From Blasia pusilla (taxonomy: Eukaryota > Marchantiophyta > Marchantiopsida > Blasiales), in NCBI GenBank assembly GCA_050084515.1, contig CM114274.1:13206001-13270000 (forward strand): a stretch of 64,000 nucleotides of DNA. Reading direction: 5' to 3'. Below, one piece after another: positions 44,018 through 56,506 of the stretch. The notes under the pieces are model-generated. The model was given only the letters and a program-made list of their open reading frames with translations. It did not search any database and was not told where the DNA came from. The translations under genes and the position numbers were made by a program. Every line of letters begins with the position of its first letter. Position 1 is the stretch's first letter.

Positions 44018-46100
44018 CATTAGCAAAAGTATACACAATATGAAGGATTCTTCAAAAAATATGAGAGTGCTAAAGAGAATAAGACAAAAATTGTAGAAAT
44101 AAGAATTTGATACTTTAGGTGAAAAATGTACTTGAAGGGGTGGAAACTTTGTGTTGGAGGTCAAGAAGATTCTCAAAAAGGAGAAATCAAAATATGTGAT
44201 GTATGAGCGACAAAAAATCTAAGGTCCATGAAAATTATCCTAAATTGTTGTTTTTTTACTACCAAGATTTCACAATTTTGTAATTTTTATACTCAAAATT
44301 AGACAAATGTTTTTCAGCATAGATTTTTTCTTGAAAAAACTCTTCTTTTTCAAAAGATCTATTTTTTGAATTTTTGTCTAAGTTTCTATGAAAAATAATA
44401 TCAAAGATGATATTGAATGGGAGGTTAAGAAACTAGATTTTATCTCGATATTTAGAATGGAAATCCACTTAATTTTTTTGAATTCTGATCTATTTCAAAA
44501 TTTCAAATGTATAAATCAATATCAATATATGAGTCCTCTCAAGCCCCTAGAGAGGACTCATATTTTCCTCCTTCTAAAACCTTAACTCTTAAAAAACATA
44601 TGGTGAACTCTTTTATGTTCTTCTTTGGAATGGATTAGGATCAATGGGCCTCCCACAATATCTTACGAGGATCCATAAGTCGCTACTGGTTCATATTAAG
44701 TAAGGGGTCTTCTCCAAATTTTTATCTTATTTGATTTCTTATAAAAAAATGAAACACTTAAGAATACATCCTTGTAAATGATTTACTTTTTCAGAATTTA
44801 TCTCTCCCTTCCCTTGTCAAAAATTTATCCTTTCCCCTCCCCCCATTTAAAATTCCCTATATCTCCTTCCCTTTTGTATTGAAAAACTTTGACACTTCAA
44901 ACTGAGTTCCTATTGAAATACTTCCTTGTTGGAAATTTATCACAATCTTTTTTTTGTCCTCCCCTACAAAAAATTTAACCTTGTCTCCCCTTCAAAATGA
45001 TTATTTTGGTTCGTATTAAGTATGTGGCAAGAATAACTAAGAGGCAATTTATCACAAAATCCTTCCGCACCTAAATTTGATTTTTTTTATGAAAAAAAAA
45101 TGTGCATCATTCATAACATTCCTTAATCCCTAAAATTAAAATCAATTTTCATATAATACGTACAAATTAATTAAATATTTTAATGGAAAATAAGGGAAAA
45201 ATCCTCAAAATATCAAATTTGAAAGTAATTGACTATTTGGTTAAAATTTTCATTTTAAGATGGATATACAAAGCTTGTGGAACTTTTAGATTTCTCCATT
45301 CCTAACACAAATAATCTTATAGATTTTCATCCTTATTATTATGATTATGATTATTATGAAATTTACTGCAAAAAAATTTTAGAGTAGAATTTTCTTTTAA
45401 TTTAGGTGGATTTATTAAAAGCCACTCAGATTAATTTTTAGATTTTCTAAATGGTTCATGTATTCCCATTAATCTCTAGATTCGTTAAAAAATATCATTT
45501 TTGCATATTTTTCAAAAATTCATTATGGTTGTTGAGGTGTGTATCATTAATTAATAAATTAACATATTACTATCTATAATTATTGATAGTAATTTATTTT
45601 CCATATTTGATGAAGAAGAAATATCTACCAATACCATTAGAATTGTACACACTATACTAATTTTATGCCAAATGCATTTGTTTTAATCAAATTTAGAGGA
45701 CTACATCTTTTCAAGCATTTTTGCTATTTGAACTTTGCATGATCCACCAAAGCACTTTTTTGGAATATCTAATGATCTTATCTTCCTAAAAATTATGTCA
45801 TAAGATCTTATCCTCAAAAATAGAATCTATATACTCATATACTCATAGTTTGTATCTTTACACTCTCTTTAGTTTAAGAAAAAATTATTTATCACAAACA
45901 TGAGGTTTAGAAGGTATGAATATACATCAACAAGACATTTAATGTTTATGTATGTATTTAAGTATGATGATATGTAACATGGAATAAGGTGGAGGCAAGT
46001 AGTAGGAAGTTTCATTTTGAGGCCTATGATGTAGGCGGATCTTGAGAGAAATATTCGAACCACATCAAATGTCCCAAAATAAAACTTCCTACCACTTACA
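44018..46100. other. AT-rich unassigned region
   Basis: No coding or RNA signal. Contains a perfect 14-bp inverted repeat, ATATGAGTCCTCTC at 44,527-44,540 against 44,550-44,563, with a 9-nt spacer. Confidence 0.45.
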
Positions 46101-48200
46101 AATCCTAAGAGAAAATAAGTTTATGAATGGATTTCTTACAATCCGAATAGTCTTTCCTCTATCCTTTTAGCAATGATCGGGTGAGAGTCTGAGAGAGGCA
46201 TTCACACTTATGCGTAGATTGATCATTACGACATATGCGAGGACATATTGGGTGACTGAGGCAGTCAGTTGAGTATTGGTACAGGGTGTTGGACCAAGAG
46301 CTACGGGGGAGAGTTCGAGATGCGATGTTGCTTCACACGGTGAAGCCCACATTGAAGGTGGTCTTAGAGTTGTCTAAGAAGGTAGAACTTAACATGAGTG
46401 AGGAGCAGGTGGTGACCATTCGATGGGTTTGCAAGTAGGATTAGCCTCACAGGTACCCCAACATGCACCAGTACAATAGTAGAGGGCCGGTGGGCCCAGA
46501 GAGCAGGGCGGGTATCATGAGCCAATGAGGCAACTACCCGTATCGACATATGTTACCCAACATGGATCAAGGTTGGCTTGTTGGACGTTGGATGGGCCAC
46601 ATAGCTAGAGGGACTGCCCATATCATTGTAGAGGGCCGAGGGCGCCTCCGATTGCTCAAAAGCCACCTCAAATGGCCACACCACAGTTGTAGTGTGATCA
46701 TTGTCACCAATATGGTCACATTTGGGATAGGTGTTTTGATCTTCACCGGAAACTACGTCCATAGTAGGCAAAGGGCCTAGGGTGGGATAGTTGGTGGAAA
46801 TCAAGGAGTTTAGGATTGTAGTGGTAGAGTTCCACCACCAGTCACAAGAGATGGAGGACGTGCACCCGATCCAACTCTCCTCACTCGCATCGATCAATTG
46901 GAGCAGAGGATTGTTGCCATGACGATGATGCAACTAAGGACAAGTATAGAGCTGAGAGTAGCTAGTGTGGCTCCAACGTCCACCTCTTACCAAGATACGT
47001 GTGAGGATTTATGGTATAGGATTTATGTGTAGTGCGGCTCAGGTTGAGGCTGTTGCAGTGGTAACTCGGGGTACTACGAGGATGACCGAGCCATTGAGAG
47101 GTGTGAAGTGGAGATTGATCCACAGAAGGGTACCAATGGGTGGCAGGCCATGGTTCCACAGTCATTTATGTTGTTAGAGGCACTTCACATACTGTCGATG
47201 GTGCCCCAATGACCAGTAGTGCCCATAGATGAGGCAGGTGATCCAACATCATGAGGACTTGGTGAGACAACTCCTATATTGGCTTGGATGGAGTCAGTGT
47301 CGACCACATTGTTAGAGGTGGCCACTAGGGTGAGCAAGGCTCCATTTTTTTCCGCCATGGAGTTAGCGACGAAGGGAGTTGGACCAGTGGAGGTGTTCCG
47401 GCTGGCCGCCACATCGTGTGAGCATGGAGAGATGACTTCTACTCATTCAGAGATGGTTGTTGAGGAGGTAGTTGACCTAACCTCAGAGTAGGTGCTCGGG
47501 ATGTCCCCCACTCAATCATGGCATATTGCTGTGGTAAAGTTGGTAGATATGCCAACTAGGCCACCGATAAAGCGAGGCATGATCACGCTAGGTGTAGTGT
47601 TGTTGGATAATTGAGTTGGAGTGTTTCACTTGGTTAGTCCCATAGGGACTGAGTACCACCAACAATGCATCCTACTTGATTTGGGAGTGTAGCCCTTGAT
47701 GTTAGGGAAGGCGGCGTGTTTGGCATTGGGGTTACGGAAAGGCGACCTTGAGCGTTGTCCCTTTCATGACTCGTTAAGACTTTGTGGTTAGACTTCAGCT
47801 AGAGCATGAGTCGAATAGTGCAATGGTGCTCACTCAGGCGATTACAACACTAGTAGAGTTGTATGATGTGTTGGTAGGGAGTACAATGTTGTACCCCCTT
47901 GGTTTCATTTTGGATTTTTGAGAGGAGACGTTTGCTTATCAACTAGGATGGCGATCAGGTGATGGACGGATAAGTCATCTAACGGTGCAGTTTGCTGGGA
48001 GTAGGATAACCACAAGTGGTGTTAGCTGATCAGGAGAGTTCGGGAAGAGAAAGACATATGTAGAGGACATTCTCATAGTGGTTAGTTCCACGGCAAGACC
48101 TGTGAGTAAGTGTAGCTCTTCCCATGGTGTGGAGATTTCTTTATCGTTATTGGGTGCGAGCGAGGATTGTAGGCAAGCTCATGAGGAAGACATAGAGCCA
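46101..48200 (+). mobile_element. Methyltransferase-type retroelement, copy 4, with gag zinc knuckle
   Basis: This copy supplies the gag end missing from copy 1. The gag helical part is VEYWYRVLDQELRGRVRDA, then LKVVLELSKKVELNMS (46,270-46,400). A CCHC knuckle CDHCHQYGHIWDRC lies at 46,693-46,734. A spacer (47,279-47,491, ELATKGVGPVEVFRLAATSC) resembles copies 1 and 3. The protease remnant has VVLLDN and CILLDLGV (DSG to DLG) near 47,600-47,690, then PLMLGKAACLALGL. Then comes YPLGFILDF near 47,900. Many stops break it. No methyltransferase motifs were found after 48,000. Confidence 0.65.
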
Positions 48201-48471
48201 TAACTTTGTCGTGGAGCAAATAGAGTGAGGTGACAATCATGATCTTCGGGTGGATACTTCATATCTTTGGGTACCACACTTGTGTGTGGCAGCGTTTGGA
48301 TCAGGGTACAAGAGTGTTAGATCTCTTCGAAGGGATCAACACGACGGGTATTTGCAGTGTTACAATGTTGCGGGGATGACGAAACTGATGATGCTAGATG
48401 TATATAGGATAGTTGATCATGAAAAGTACATATGTGTTTGCTATGTAGAGTTAGGGGGATCCAACTGCCAA
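48201..48471. other. Unassigned tail of the retroelement copy
   Basis: A short open frame starts at 48,250 but has no recognisable domain. Confidence 0.3.
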
Positions 48472-48553
48472 CCATCCATAAACGAAACATACTCCCGTAT
48501 ATACATTGAGTCGTCTCAATATATATACGGGAGTATGTTTCGTTTATGGATGG
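48472..48553. repeat. 39-bp inverted repeat, 4-nt spacer
   Basis: The left arm 48,472-48,510 (CCATCCATAAACGAAACATA and onward) and the right arm 48,515-48,553 are reverse complements with one mismatch; the spacer is tcgt. Only the right-arm orientation recurs at 48,907, so the left arm is the secondary, flipped copy. Confidence 0.95.
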
Positions 48554-49040
48554 ATCGACTCGTGTGTTGGGAAGATCGGTTTTGTGTGGTGTGTAGATAT
48601 GACCAATGGTGTGGGTTGTATAGCCATGTATATGCGCACGATAGTTGTCACATCTTTGTAGTTGATAGGTAGAGATCTATCACGACGACGGCATAGAAAG
48701 CCAACGGGTTGTCTTGAGTGTAACTTCGTCCCGAGGTGTCGGATGAGGTTGAGGATAGGTCCATTGTGTCAAGAACTTCATTTTTTATGACTTTCCTATT
48801 TTTGGTCTTTGACAACCAAGTGACTTGTTGAGCAGGTCAACCGTCCCTAGTAACTTGTGCGCATAGGTTACCGAGGGATTACTATTTTTAGGGGAAGAGC
48901 CTTTAGCTCAATGTATATACAAGAGTGTGTTTCGTTTATGGATGGATCGACAATGTGCTGGGAAGATCGGTGTTGTGTGGTGTGTAGATGTGACCAGCGA
49001 TGTGGATTGTGTAGCGATGTGTATACGCATGACAAGTGAC
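48515..49040. repeat. Direct repeat pair, ~135 bp, 392 bp apart
   Basis: The block at 48,515-48,650 (TTTCGTTTATGGATGGATCG, TGGGAAGATCGG, TGTGTGGTGTGTAGAT) recurs at 48,907-49,040 with substitutions. Confidence 0.85.
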
Positions 49041-50280
49041 ACCCAAGAATTTCGAAGAGAAAATAAATCAAAAAATTCAAAGATGCTAATGTTGATATTA
49101 CTAAATTTGATCGTGTTAATAAAATTAAGATTAAGAATAATTAAAAAGAAGCTTGACAAGATTTTAATATAAATTTATGGTGTTTGATATGTTATTTATT
49201 GTATATGAAAAAAATTGATACTGACCTTATTCAACTCTAAAACTTTAATTTCAAGTATAAACATTCCGTTTTCCTATAAAAAATTTGAACAACGTTTACT
49301 TCATAAACATGGTTATACATTTTTTCCCAAAATAAAAAAATTTATTGTACAATAGTACATAAAATTTTCATTAAGTTGTTGATATAGACAACATTTGTTT
49401 GAGGTATGATTGAGGAATTTGAATCATGTGAGCCATATTCAACAAATCAGATTAGGTTGGGATGTGTTAGGGAGTGCTCCTCTCTTGCATATGGGTTGTT
49501 ATTTATATAAATATTTAGGATTTATGAATAATTTCTTCATAAATCCTAAATTCATATGGCAATGACCAATTCTCAACTTACAAATTAATCTTTTCCCATA
49601 TGCAGGTTGTATGCTTTTAACCCTTCAATTATATCCCCATGACAAACTAATCATGCATAATTTGGTTGTGGTTCCACAAGCTTTCATATAAAATATAGAA
49701 TACAGTTACCCATGGCACATGTAGTCAATAAATTATAAAATGTTTTAGATATAAGAATAGGGAGTGTTGAAACTAATAGGATGAAACCTAAATGTTTCAA
49801 AATAAATGACGTAAGGGTGTAGAAGTATAAAGGCAAGCATGAAGAAAGTAAGGTTGATGTTCAATGGATGGACAAGCAAACTTCTCAAGAGGCTAATGAA
49901 CATGCAAACATTGCGAGTTTATTTGGAATATGGCTTGTAACTTTATCACGAATTCCTTGAGATTGAACTCCAAAATTTTCAATCACATGTATCTTTTTGA
50001 GTTATGCAAGCTTCCATTTACAAGTGCCATAACTAGCACTTCACTTCCAAGTGAAGTCCTCCCTCCCCTCCCTCTTCTAGCATCTCCATACTTTTAATAA
50101 TGGAAGGTTTTTCTCTTACGCCACTTTAGGAAATTTTGTGTAATATATTCTCTTTCCTTCATGCCTTTCTAAATTGATTGGCTAGTTTCTAGGCTAGGTT
50201 CTTGTAGAATATTACCTTGGCCATATCATTAGGGGACATGGTGTCACCATGTCGAGGAGTAGATATTACTAGATAAGGGC
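49041..50280. other. AT-rich unassigned region
   Basis: Contains a 15-bp inverted repeat, TTTAGGATTTATGAA at 49,514-49,528 against 49,536-49,550. No genes were recognised. Confidence 0.45.
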
Positions 50281-51606
50281 ATGGTGGGGGCAAGGCTCGG
50301 ACAGTGACGGCATCTTTTGTAAAGGCTGCCGGCAGCAATCGAGATTTTCTAATGGCTGCAACTCAGGCCCGGGGACGAAACCGAAGAGGAATTAGGAATC
50401 GCCGGTAGGGAGCTGCTTCAAGTCATAAACGCCAGCCAGCTTGAGGAAACCGGTTGGACTTTTCTGGCAGTGTAACCGGGACTTGTTGAATCTTCAGGCA
50501 TTTTCCGACCGGGGGAAGGAGGTGCCGGGCCCCGACAGGTGTCAAGAGGGTAGTGGATAAGGGGACAAGTGTGCAAGGTTCATCCAGCCGTCTCTTCTAG
50601 GGTGCGGATGATCGGACGGCAGTTCACAACTTTGCACTTCAGGACTCGGGACTCGGGAGAGAGGGAGGCAGGGGAGTAGGGGTCGACTGAGGTCGAGGCA
50701 TTTGCAACTCGAGTCTCGGCTTTCATTTTCTCCTCTCTCCTTCCTGAATGCTCGTGGTCGTATCTCTGCTTACTCCTGCTCATCGTGTTGCTCCTCGTCA
50801 TCCTGGGCGCCTCGTTGCTGGCTGCTCGGTGTGCTTAGTGCTAACTCCTCGAGTCCTCATCATGACATCGTCCTCGGTGACTCATTTCTCCCTCGTCCTC
50901 AGCGCCTTGTTGCTCGCTCGTCCTCGGCGCCTTGCTGCTTGCTCGTCCTCGGTGCCTCCTTGCTAGCTCGTCATTGTCTTTACTCCTCACTGCTCTCAAC
51001 GCTCATTGTCGTGATTTCTTAGTTCTTATTATGTTCACTCAATGCTCTATTGCTCTTGCTGCTCAGTCGCTAATTCACGCTGCTCCATGCTGCTCAGTTG
51101 TACTGCTTGCCAGCCATCGCACCGTAGGTGACAAAAAGTGGAAGAAATCGGCTGTCGGACACACCTCATCAAGTTCCGGGAGTTGGACATGCGAGTGTGA
51201 CTCACTTAGAGTCTCAGACGCTCATCCAAGCCTCATCCATGCTGTAGGAGTTAGGGACTCGGGACTCGGGAGAGAGTTGGGGAGTGAGGACTCGGTCCTC
51301 AATCCCCATGTGCTCGATCTCGCACCTCATTCTTGTGCCATTGCAATCCGGGAGAAGCCTGCACACACTGCATTCTCCTCCTACTCGCCGCTCGCTTATT
51401 TTCCTGTTTTCTCTCAGGAGTTAGGGAGTTGGGGCCTGAGGGAGTAGGGGTCAAGGACTTGGGTCTCATTTGCACTCTTGTAGCTTGTCGTTGTCGCTCT
51501 TTGTTGAAGTTCTGAGAGCCTTTCATTGGTTCTGTAAACTCTTGAAACCGTCCGAGCCTAAACTCTTTACAAAGGGCTTCAAAGTAGTGAACTCTTAAAG
51601 TCCCTT
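50281..51606. other. GC-richer region 5' of the hAT transposase
   Basis: No recognisable protein. Three 25-bp units of the form GCGCCTTGTTGCTCGCTCGT, then CCTCG, follow each other at 50,902-50,976. GGGACTCGGGAGAGA occurs twice (about 50,648 and 51,258). It may be the 5' untranslated part of the transposon; its terminal repeats were not found. Confidence 0.35.
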
Positions 51607-53858
51607 ATGGAGGATATTTCAGCCAACAATGCATCTAGGGGTAAGAGACAAAAATCCCTTACTGATATGGGGTTTATGAAGAGGACTGCCAGTGAACCAG
51701 CAGTAGAAACCAACTCATGTGAGGAGATAGATTCTCCTTCAGATCTTGCCTCTTCAAAGATTGAAGAGAACAACAGGCTTTGGAAAGACTCTTGCTATCA
51801 AGCTTTTGAATGGATTCAATTTGAGCCTCACACCGGGGGGTGGTTATTTTGTAAAGTGTGCAAGGACTCAGGAGGGAAATCTGTATTTGCCACATCCGGA
51901 GCCATCAATGTGAAGATTTCTGCCTCCACAGACCATAAAAAATTGGCTTGGGCTCAGTATAGTGGTAGAAAAACTCTACAGAAAGCTTTTGCAAGCATCA
52001 ATAGAAACTGTGATTTAGCGGTGCTTAATCTTTTTCGAGGAGCATACTTCATGGCTAAGTATAATGTTGCATTTTCCTCATTCCCTGGTCTCTGTACATT
52101 ACTCAAATCTGGATCTATGATGCTCAAAAAATTGATGTATCAGGATGACAAGACATGTGCACATATGATAACATGTATTAGTTTGGTAATTCAAAGATTG
52201 CTTCTAGCTAGGGTTAGACTTAGTCCCTTTTACGGAATAATGGTAGATGAATCCACTGACATATCAATAACATGACACCTCGTTGCCTTTGTCACTTACC
52301 TTGATGAAGGTCAAGTGTACACCTCCTTCTTAAGATTGATCAAGGTTGAGAACAAGGATGCTGAGTCCATTTCAGATTGTTTAGTATCCTTACTTAGGGA
52401 ATGGGAATTGGATTTTGAGAAGATGATTGGTTTTGGGTCTGATGGGGCCAACACTATGGTAGGTACTAGGAATGGGGTAAGTGCCCGTTTGAAGAGGAAT
52501 GTTAATCCTTACATGACAAGCGTCCATTGTGTGGCACACCGGACGAACTTAGCTGCTCTTGCTGCAACAAAGAGCCTAGGGTGCACGGAACTTAGTGATG
52601 AGGTGGATAACATTTTGAATTCTGTTGCATTTTATTTCAAGAAGAGTTCTAAGAGGAAGTTTGGTCTCTCTTCTCTACAAGAGGAGCTAAGCGATTCTAG
52701 GAAAGTCATGAAACGTTATCAGAAGGTCACATGGCTTAGCATGTGGCAAGTTGTTACCACTTTATGTGATAGTTTAGAATCGGTCATGGTCTACTTCTCT
52801 ATTGTGAATCCGAGGGAAGATGATGGGGTAGCTTCACATCTTCTAAAGATGTTAAAGTCCTACAAAATGATTTATATTTTATACTTTCTGGCTGACATAC
52901 TTCATTCTATGGCAATGTTGAGCAAGTTATTCCAGATGAAGTTTGTTGATATATCTAGCGTTGCTTCTATTGTTCAGACTGAGATAGCACATGTTAGAAT
53001 GAATTATGTACATGAAAGTGTAGATATGAATGCTTATCTCATTTCTCTGTCTAGCGGTTTTCATCTCCTTCCGAACTATGGTCCTAGTGATGGATATCTG
53101 CAACGCTTGCAATAGAGATAAGGGGTTCTTTCTTTCATTCAATCCAAATGGATAGGGATGTGACAGGAAAGGATTTAGAAGAAGCTGTTTTTTTCCAAAG
53201 GAATTTTTGTGAGGCTATATGTGTAGCTTTGCAAGAAAGGTTTGAGGACAATAAAATCATTGGAGGTTTTAAGATCCTCAATCCATCCCAAATGCCTTCT
53301 ACCATATCTAGTTTAAGAGATTGGGGTGTGAGAGACTTGGAAATGTTGAGCTCTTTCTATGGACAGGAAGAAACCTTGCATGGCAGGGTGAAAAAACCTC
53401 TTCTAGATGGTGCAGCCCTCAAGAATGAATTCTTGGCCTTCAAGATTCAGGTCATGACAGAATGGAAGGAGAAGTCCTTCAAGGACTTATGGTGTGTGGC
53501 AAGTGGTAGTCCGAGCCTGAAGGCTAAGTATGCTAATATCTATATTTTAGGTGATATAACTAGAGTCCAATGTGTATCAACAACATCATGTGAGAGAGCT
53601 TTTAGCATTCAGAATGTCATTAAGAATAGGTTAAGAAATAGCTTAACCTCTTATCACTTGGAAGCTTTTCTGAAGGTTAATATGGAGGGTCCAAATGAGA
53701 ATTTTGATGTGGATAACGTCCTGATTTTTGCTATGGACACATGGAAACAGTCAAAGGAATACAAATTTGTATATGCTAATCCAGAGTTGTACATTGTTCC
53801 TCCCGTTGTACTTGAAGCTGCTAAGGAAGGTGAGCTTAACCCTGACCTTTCATCCTAG
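51607..53858 (+). pseudogene. hAT-superfamily transposase, DUF4371-like type
   Basis: Nearly the whole transposase is present. The N-terminal Cys motif is GWLFCKVCKDSGG. The RNase-H-like core starts with GIMVDESTDIS (52,230), then GFGSDGANTMVGTRNGVSAR and VHCVAHRTNLAALAA. The C-terminal hAT dimerisation block is VSTTSCERAFSIQNVIKNRL (53,570-53,630). This layout is that of the C17orf113/ZNF862-like hAT transposases with a DUF4371 domain. Two lesions are visible: a TGA at 52,273-52,275 (likely CGA to TGA) and a frame change near 53,100-53,115 (frame 1 to 3). The product would be about 740 residues, usual for the family. The low number of lesions says this copy is younger than the other elements here. 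Confidence 0.85.
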
Positions 53859-53966
53859 TTTCTCTATGACTTCATTTCATTTTGCAAATGTTTTTACTAG
53901 TTATTTATTTTCTGTAGTCAAACCCCTCCTACAAAGAAAGTTCATTTTATGAATACTCCTTGTAGG

Positions 53967-54158
53967 AAGGGTTCTTAGCACCTCTGGCCCCCAATTGGTA
54001 GGGGAAATTCTGGTTCAACTCTAGCGAGAGGTAATGAGGAGGTGAGCTGAGAAGGCTAAGAAGGGTTCTTAGCACCTGTGGCCCCCAATTGGGAGGGGGA
54101 ATTCTGGTTCAACTCCAGCCAGAGGTAAAAAAATGAGGAGGTGAGCTGAGAAGGCTAC
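53967..54158. repeat. Tandem duplication, two ~95-bp units
   Basis: AAGGGTTCTTAGCACCTCTG and onward (53,967-54,058) is repeated at 54,061-54,158; both end in GAGGTGAGCTGAGAAGGCTA. Confidence 0.95.
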
Positions 54159-56463
54159 TGGGGACTTTGCTTATAACCAAAGCTAAACAGAAAGGTAGAA
54201 AATGTGACAGCAAAAAATTGGCATGCCAATTCCAAGCCCATAAAAAAGCTGGTGATTCAAATTACATGCAGCAAATAACCTGAGAAGGAAAAAAATCTTT
54301 GGCAAAAATCTGATAAGGTAAAAAGTCTTAGGGGGTCGGCTGAGACATATTTCAGAAAACCTAAATGTTTCAAATAGTCCCGATAAAAAACTGATATACT
54401 AAAAAATACTGTCCGAGCACTGGGTGGGGGAGAGGGCGCGGACCAAATGTTTTTTGGATGGGATATCTTTAGCCGACATGGTGGGCGCAACAAGGATTAC
54501 TATAACCCTCAAATAAAGAGTATCCATGGACTATATTTTGACCATCATGTATCGGCAAGCATGACAAGGTGACATGTGTGTTGGGTTGAAGTTGTAGTGT
54601 AAAACTTTTGCCATGAGGTGTCATCCTTTTGATTGGTTGGATAACTTTGGATAACTTTAGACTCCTTATAGCAACACATGATAATTTAGGTCCATTACTA
54701 AATTCATGAGTTTCATATTTTTACAATTGGAAGCTATAATAACTTTCAATATATCTTGAATGGGAAAAAAGGACTTTACTTTTGGTAGATGTCAACATTT
54801 GCAAGTTAATTTTAATAGGAATGATCATTTGAAAACTTAATTTAAATAAATATAGTGAAAAATCCTTGAGAAAAATATTAGGTGATACAATTGGATAGCA
54901 AGATTGCATATATATGGCACTTGTTCGTTTTTCTGCAACTATGTTAGATAGTCTCTATAAATAAATTAAAAAGTTGTGACTATGAATTTTTTAGGACAAT
55001 CCTTTTTTCTGTAGCACTCCACCAGAGGGAGAGCTCTTTACGATTAAAGGGTGCAACTCTCCCTGACATGAATTTTTACTTTTCCTAATATTGAAGGATT
55101 TGCATTAAATTTATAGAGTATAATGACTCATTATAAATTTCTTATATTATAACAAGTTTTAATGATTAATAAATTTTAGATTTAAAAATATGATAACATA
55201 AATTTACACTATTATGATTGTATAATATTATCTTAAAAACCTACTTGAATACAAGAAAAATGGTAGTACATTTTTTTCATATTTTTTTGAGCCAAAACTC
55301 AACGACCTATCATGGAGCAAGTTAATTTATAGTTCAAAGCATATGAATGAGATGATATATGCTTGGGTGTGGACACTATAAGGTCCAAAGGGGAAACATG
55401 AAACTCATGCTAAATTGTTGGGAAGTGATTTCTCCTTTTTTTATTTATCAAGTTATGAGTGGATCTCTTGGGAGAATGGACAAGTGTATGCCATCACAAG
55501 TGAATGGAGAGTAGAGTGACAATATTAAATGGGTTAAGGAGTGGGGAGGGGGAAAAGAGGGAATTATATATAATAAAATCAGTATCTTTAGTAAGATTAA
55601 AAATGCATGAGAAACTACAAGGAAAAGTAAGAAAAATTGGAGTTTAATTTCAAAAAAGGAGGACAATAGAGGAAATTTTTAAATGAGAAAGGGATTTGTA
55701 AAGGGAAGAAAACCAATAATTTTCAATTTAAATTTTCATGCAAAATACCATGAAAATTTCACTTGTATGATCTTTATTTTTTTTAAGGTGTAAAAATAAT
55801 CATGGATCACATAATCATGACTATAGATATATAACAAAACATTGTCATGTCTGACTTCCAAGCAACTATAAGAAAGAGCAAGATTAATAAGACATCTTAC
55901 CATCCATTTTTTGACACACTACTATTCTATGGTTTCATCGCTAATGCATTGATTTAGAGTTTCTTGTGTAATGATGCTTATCCCTATGAAGCATATTGTC
56001 TTATTTTCAAGTCTCTCCTCATTAGAAAAATTAAATTTGAATGTAATAAAGAGAATGAGCGAATTTTGCTTGATTTCAATGAAGAGTGTTGCTTCCATTA
56101 TTCTAATCAAGTGAGCATGTGCCAAGATCAATGATGGTTGCTTGAAATTCACAAGAATAAGAGATCCAAAGTGATTGTATCATCACAGCTATAGATGTTA
56201 AGAAAAAAGAAAGATGGTTTAGGAGAAAAATTGAAGAGTGAAAGAATGAACTAAGACCATGATAAAGATGGTGAGACAAATGAGTGGGAGTATTGTACTT
56301 AAATAGATATTACATAGGTTTAGAGGTCCATCACCAAAAGAATGGGGGAATAGCCACGGAACGTGATGGTGATACTCACCTCCAAATATCGGTATGAAAT
56401 TTTTTGTTGATTTGAGGGAAGAAGGGTTCAAAAATATTAAATCTCAACATTCTTTTATTGATG

Positions 56464-56506
<43 letters not shown>

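Noticed and set aside
42970-44043. Several 70-137-residue frames at 43.0-44.0 kb
   Set aside because: They follow the GC-rich repeat body on both strands and have no family match; by-products of composition.
50702-51447. Ser/Leu-rich frames before the hAT transposase
   Set aside because: Low-complexity translation of CTCGTCCTCG-type repeats; frames overlap and none has a domain.
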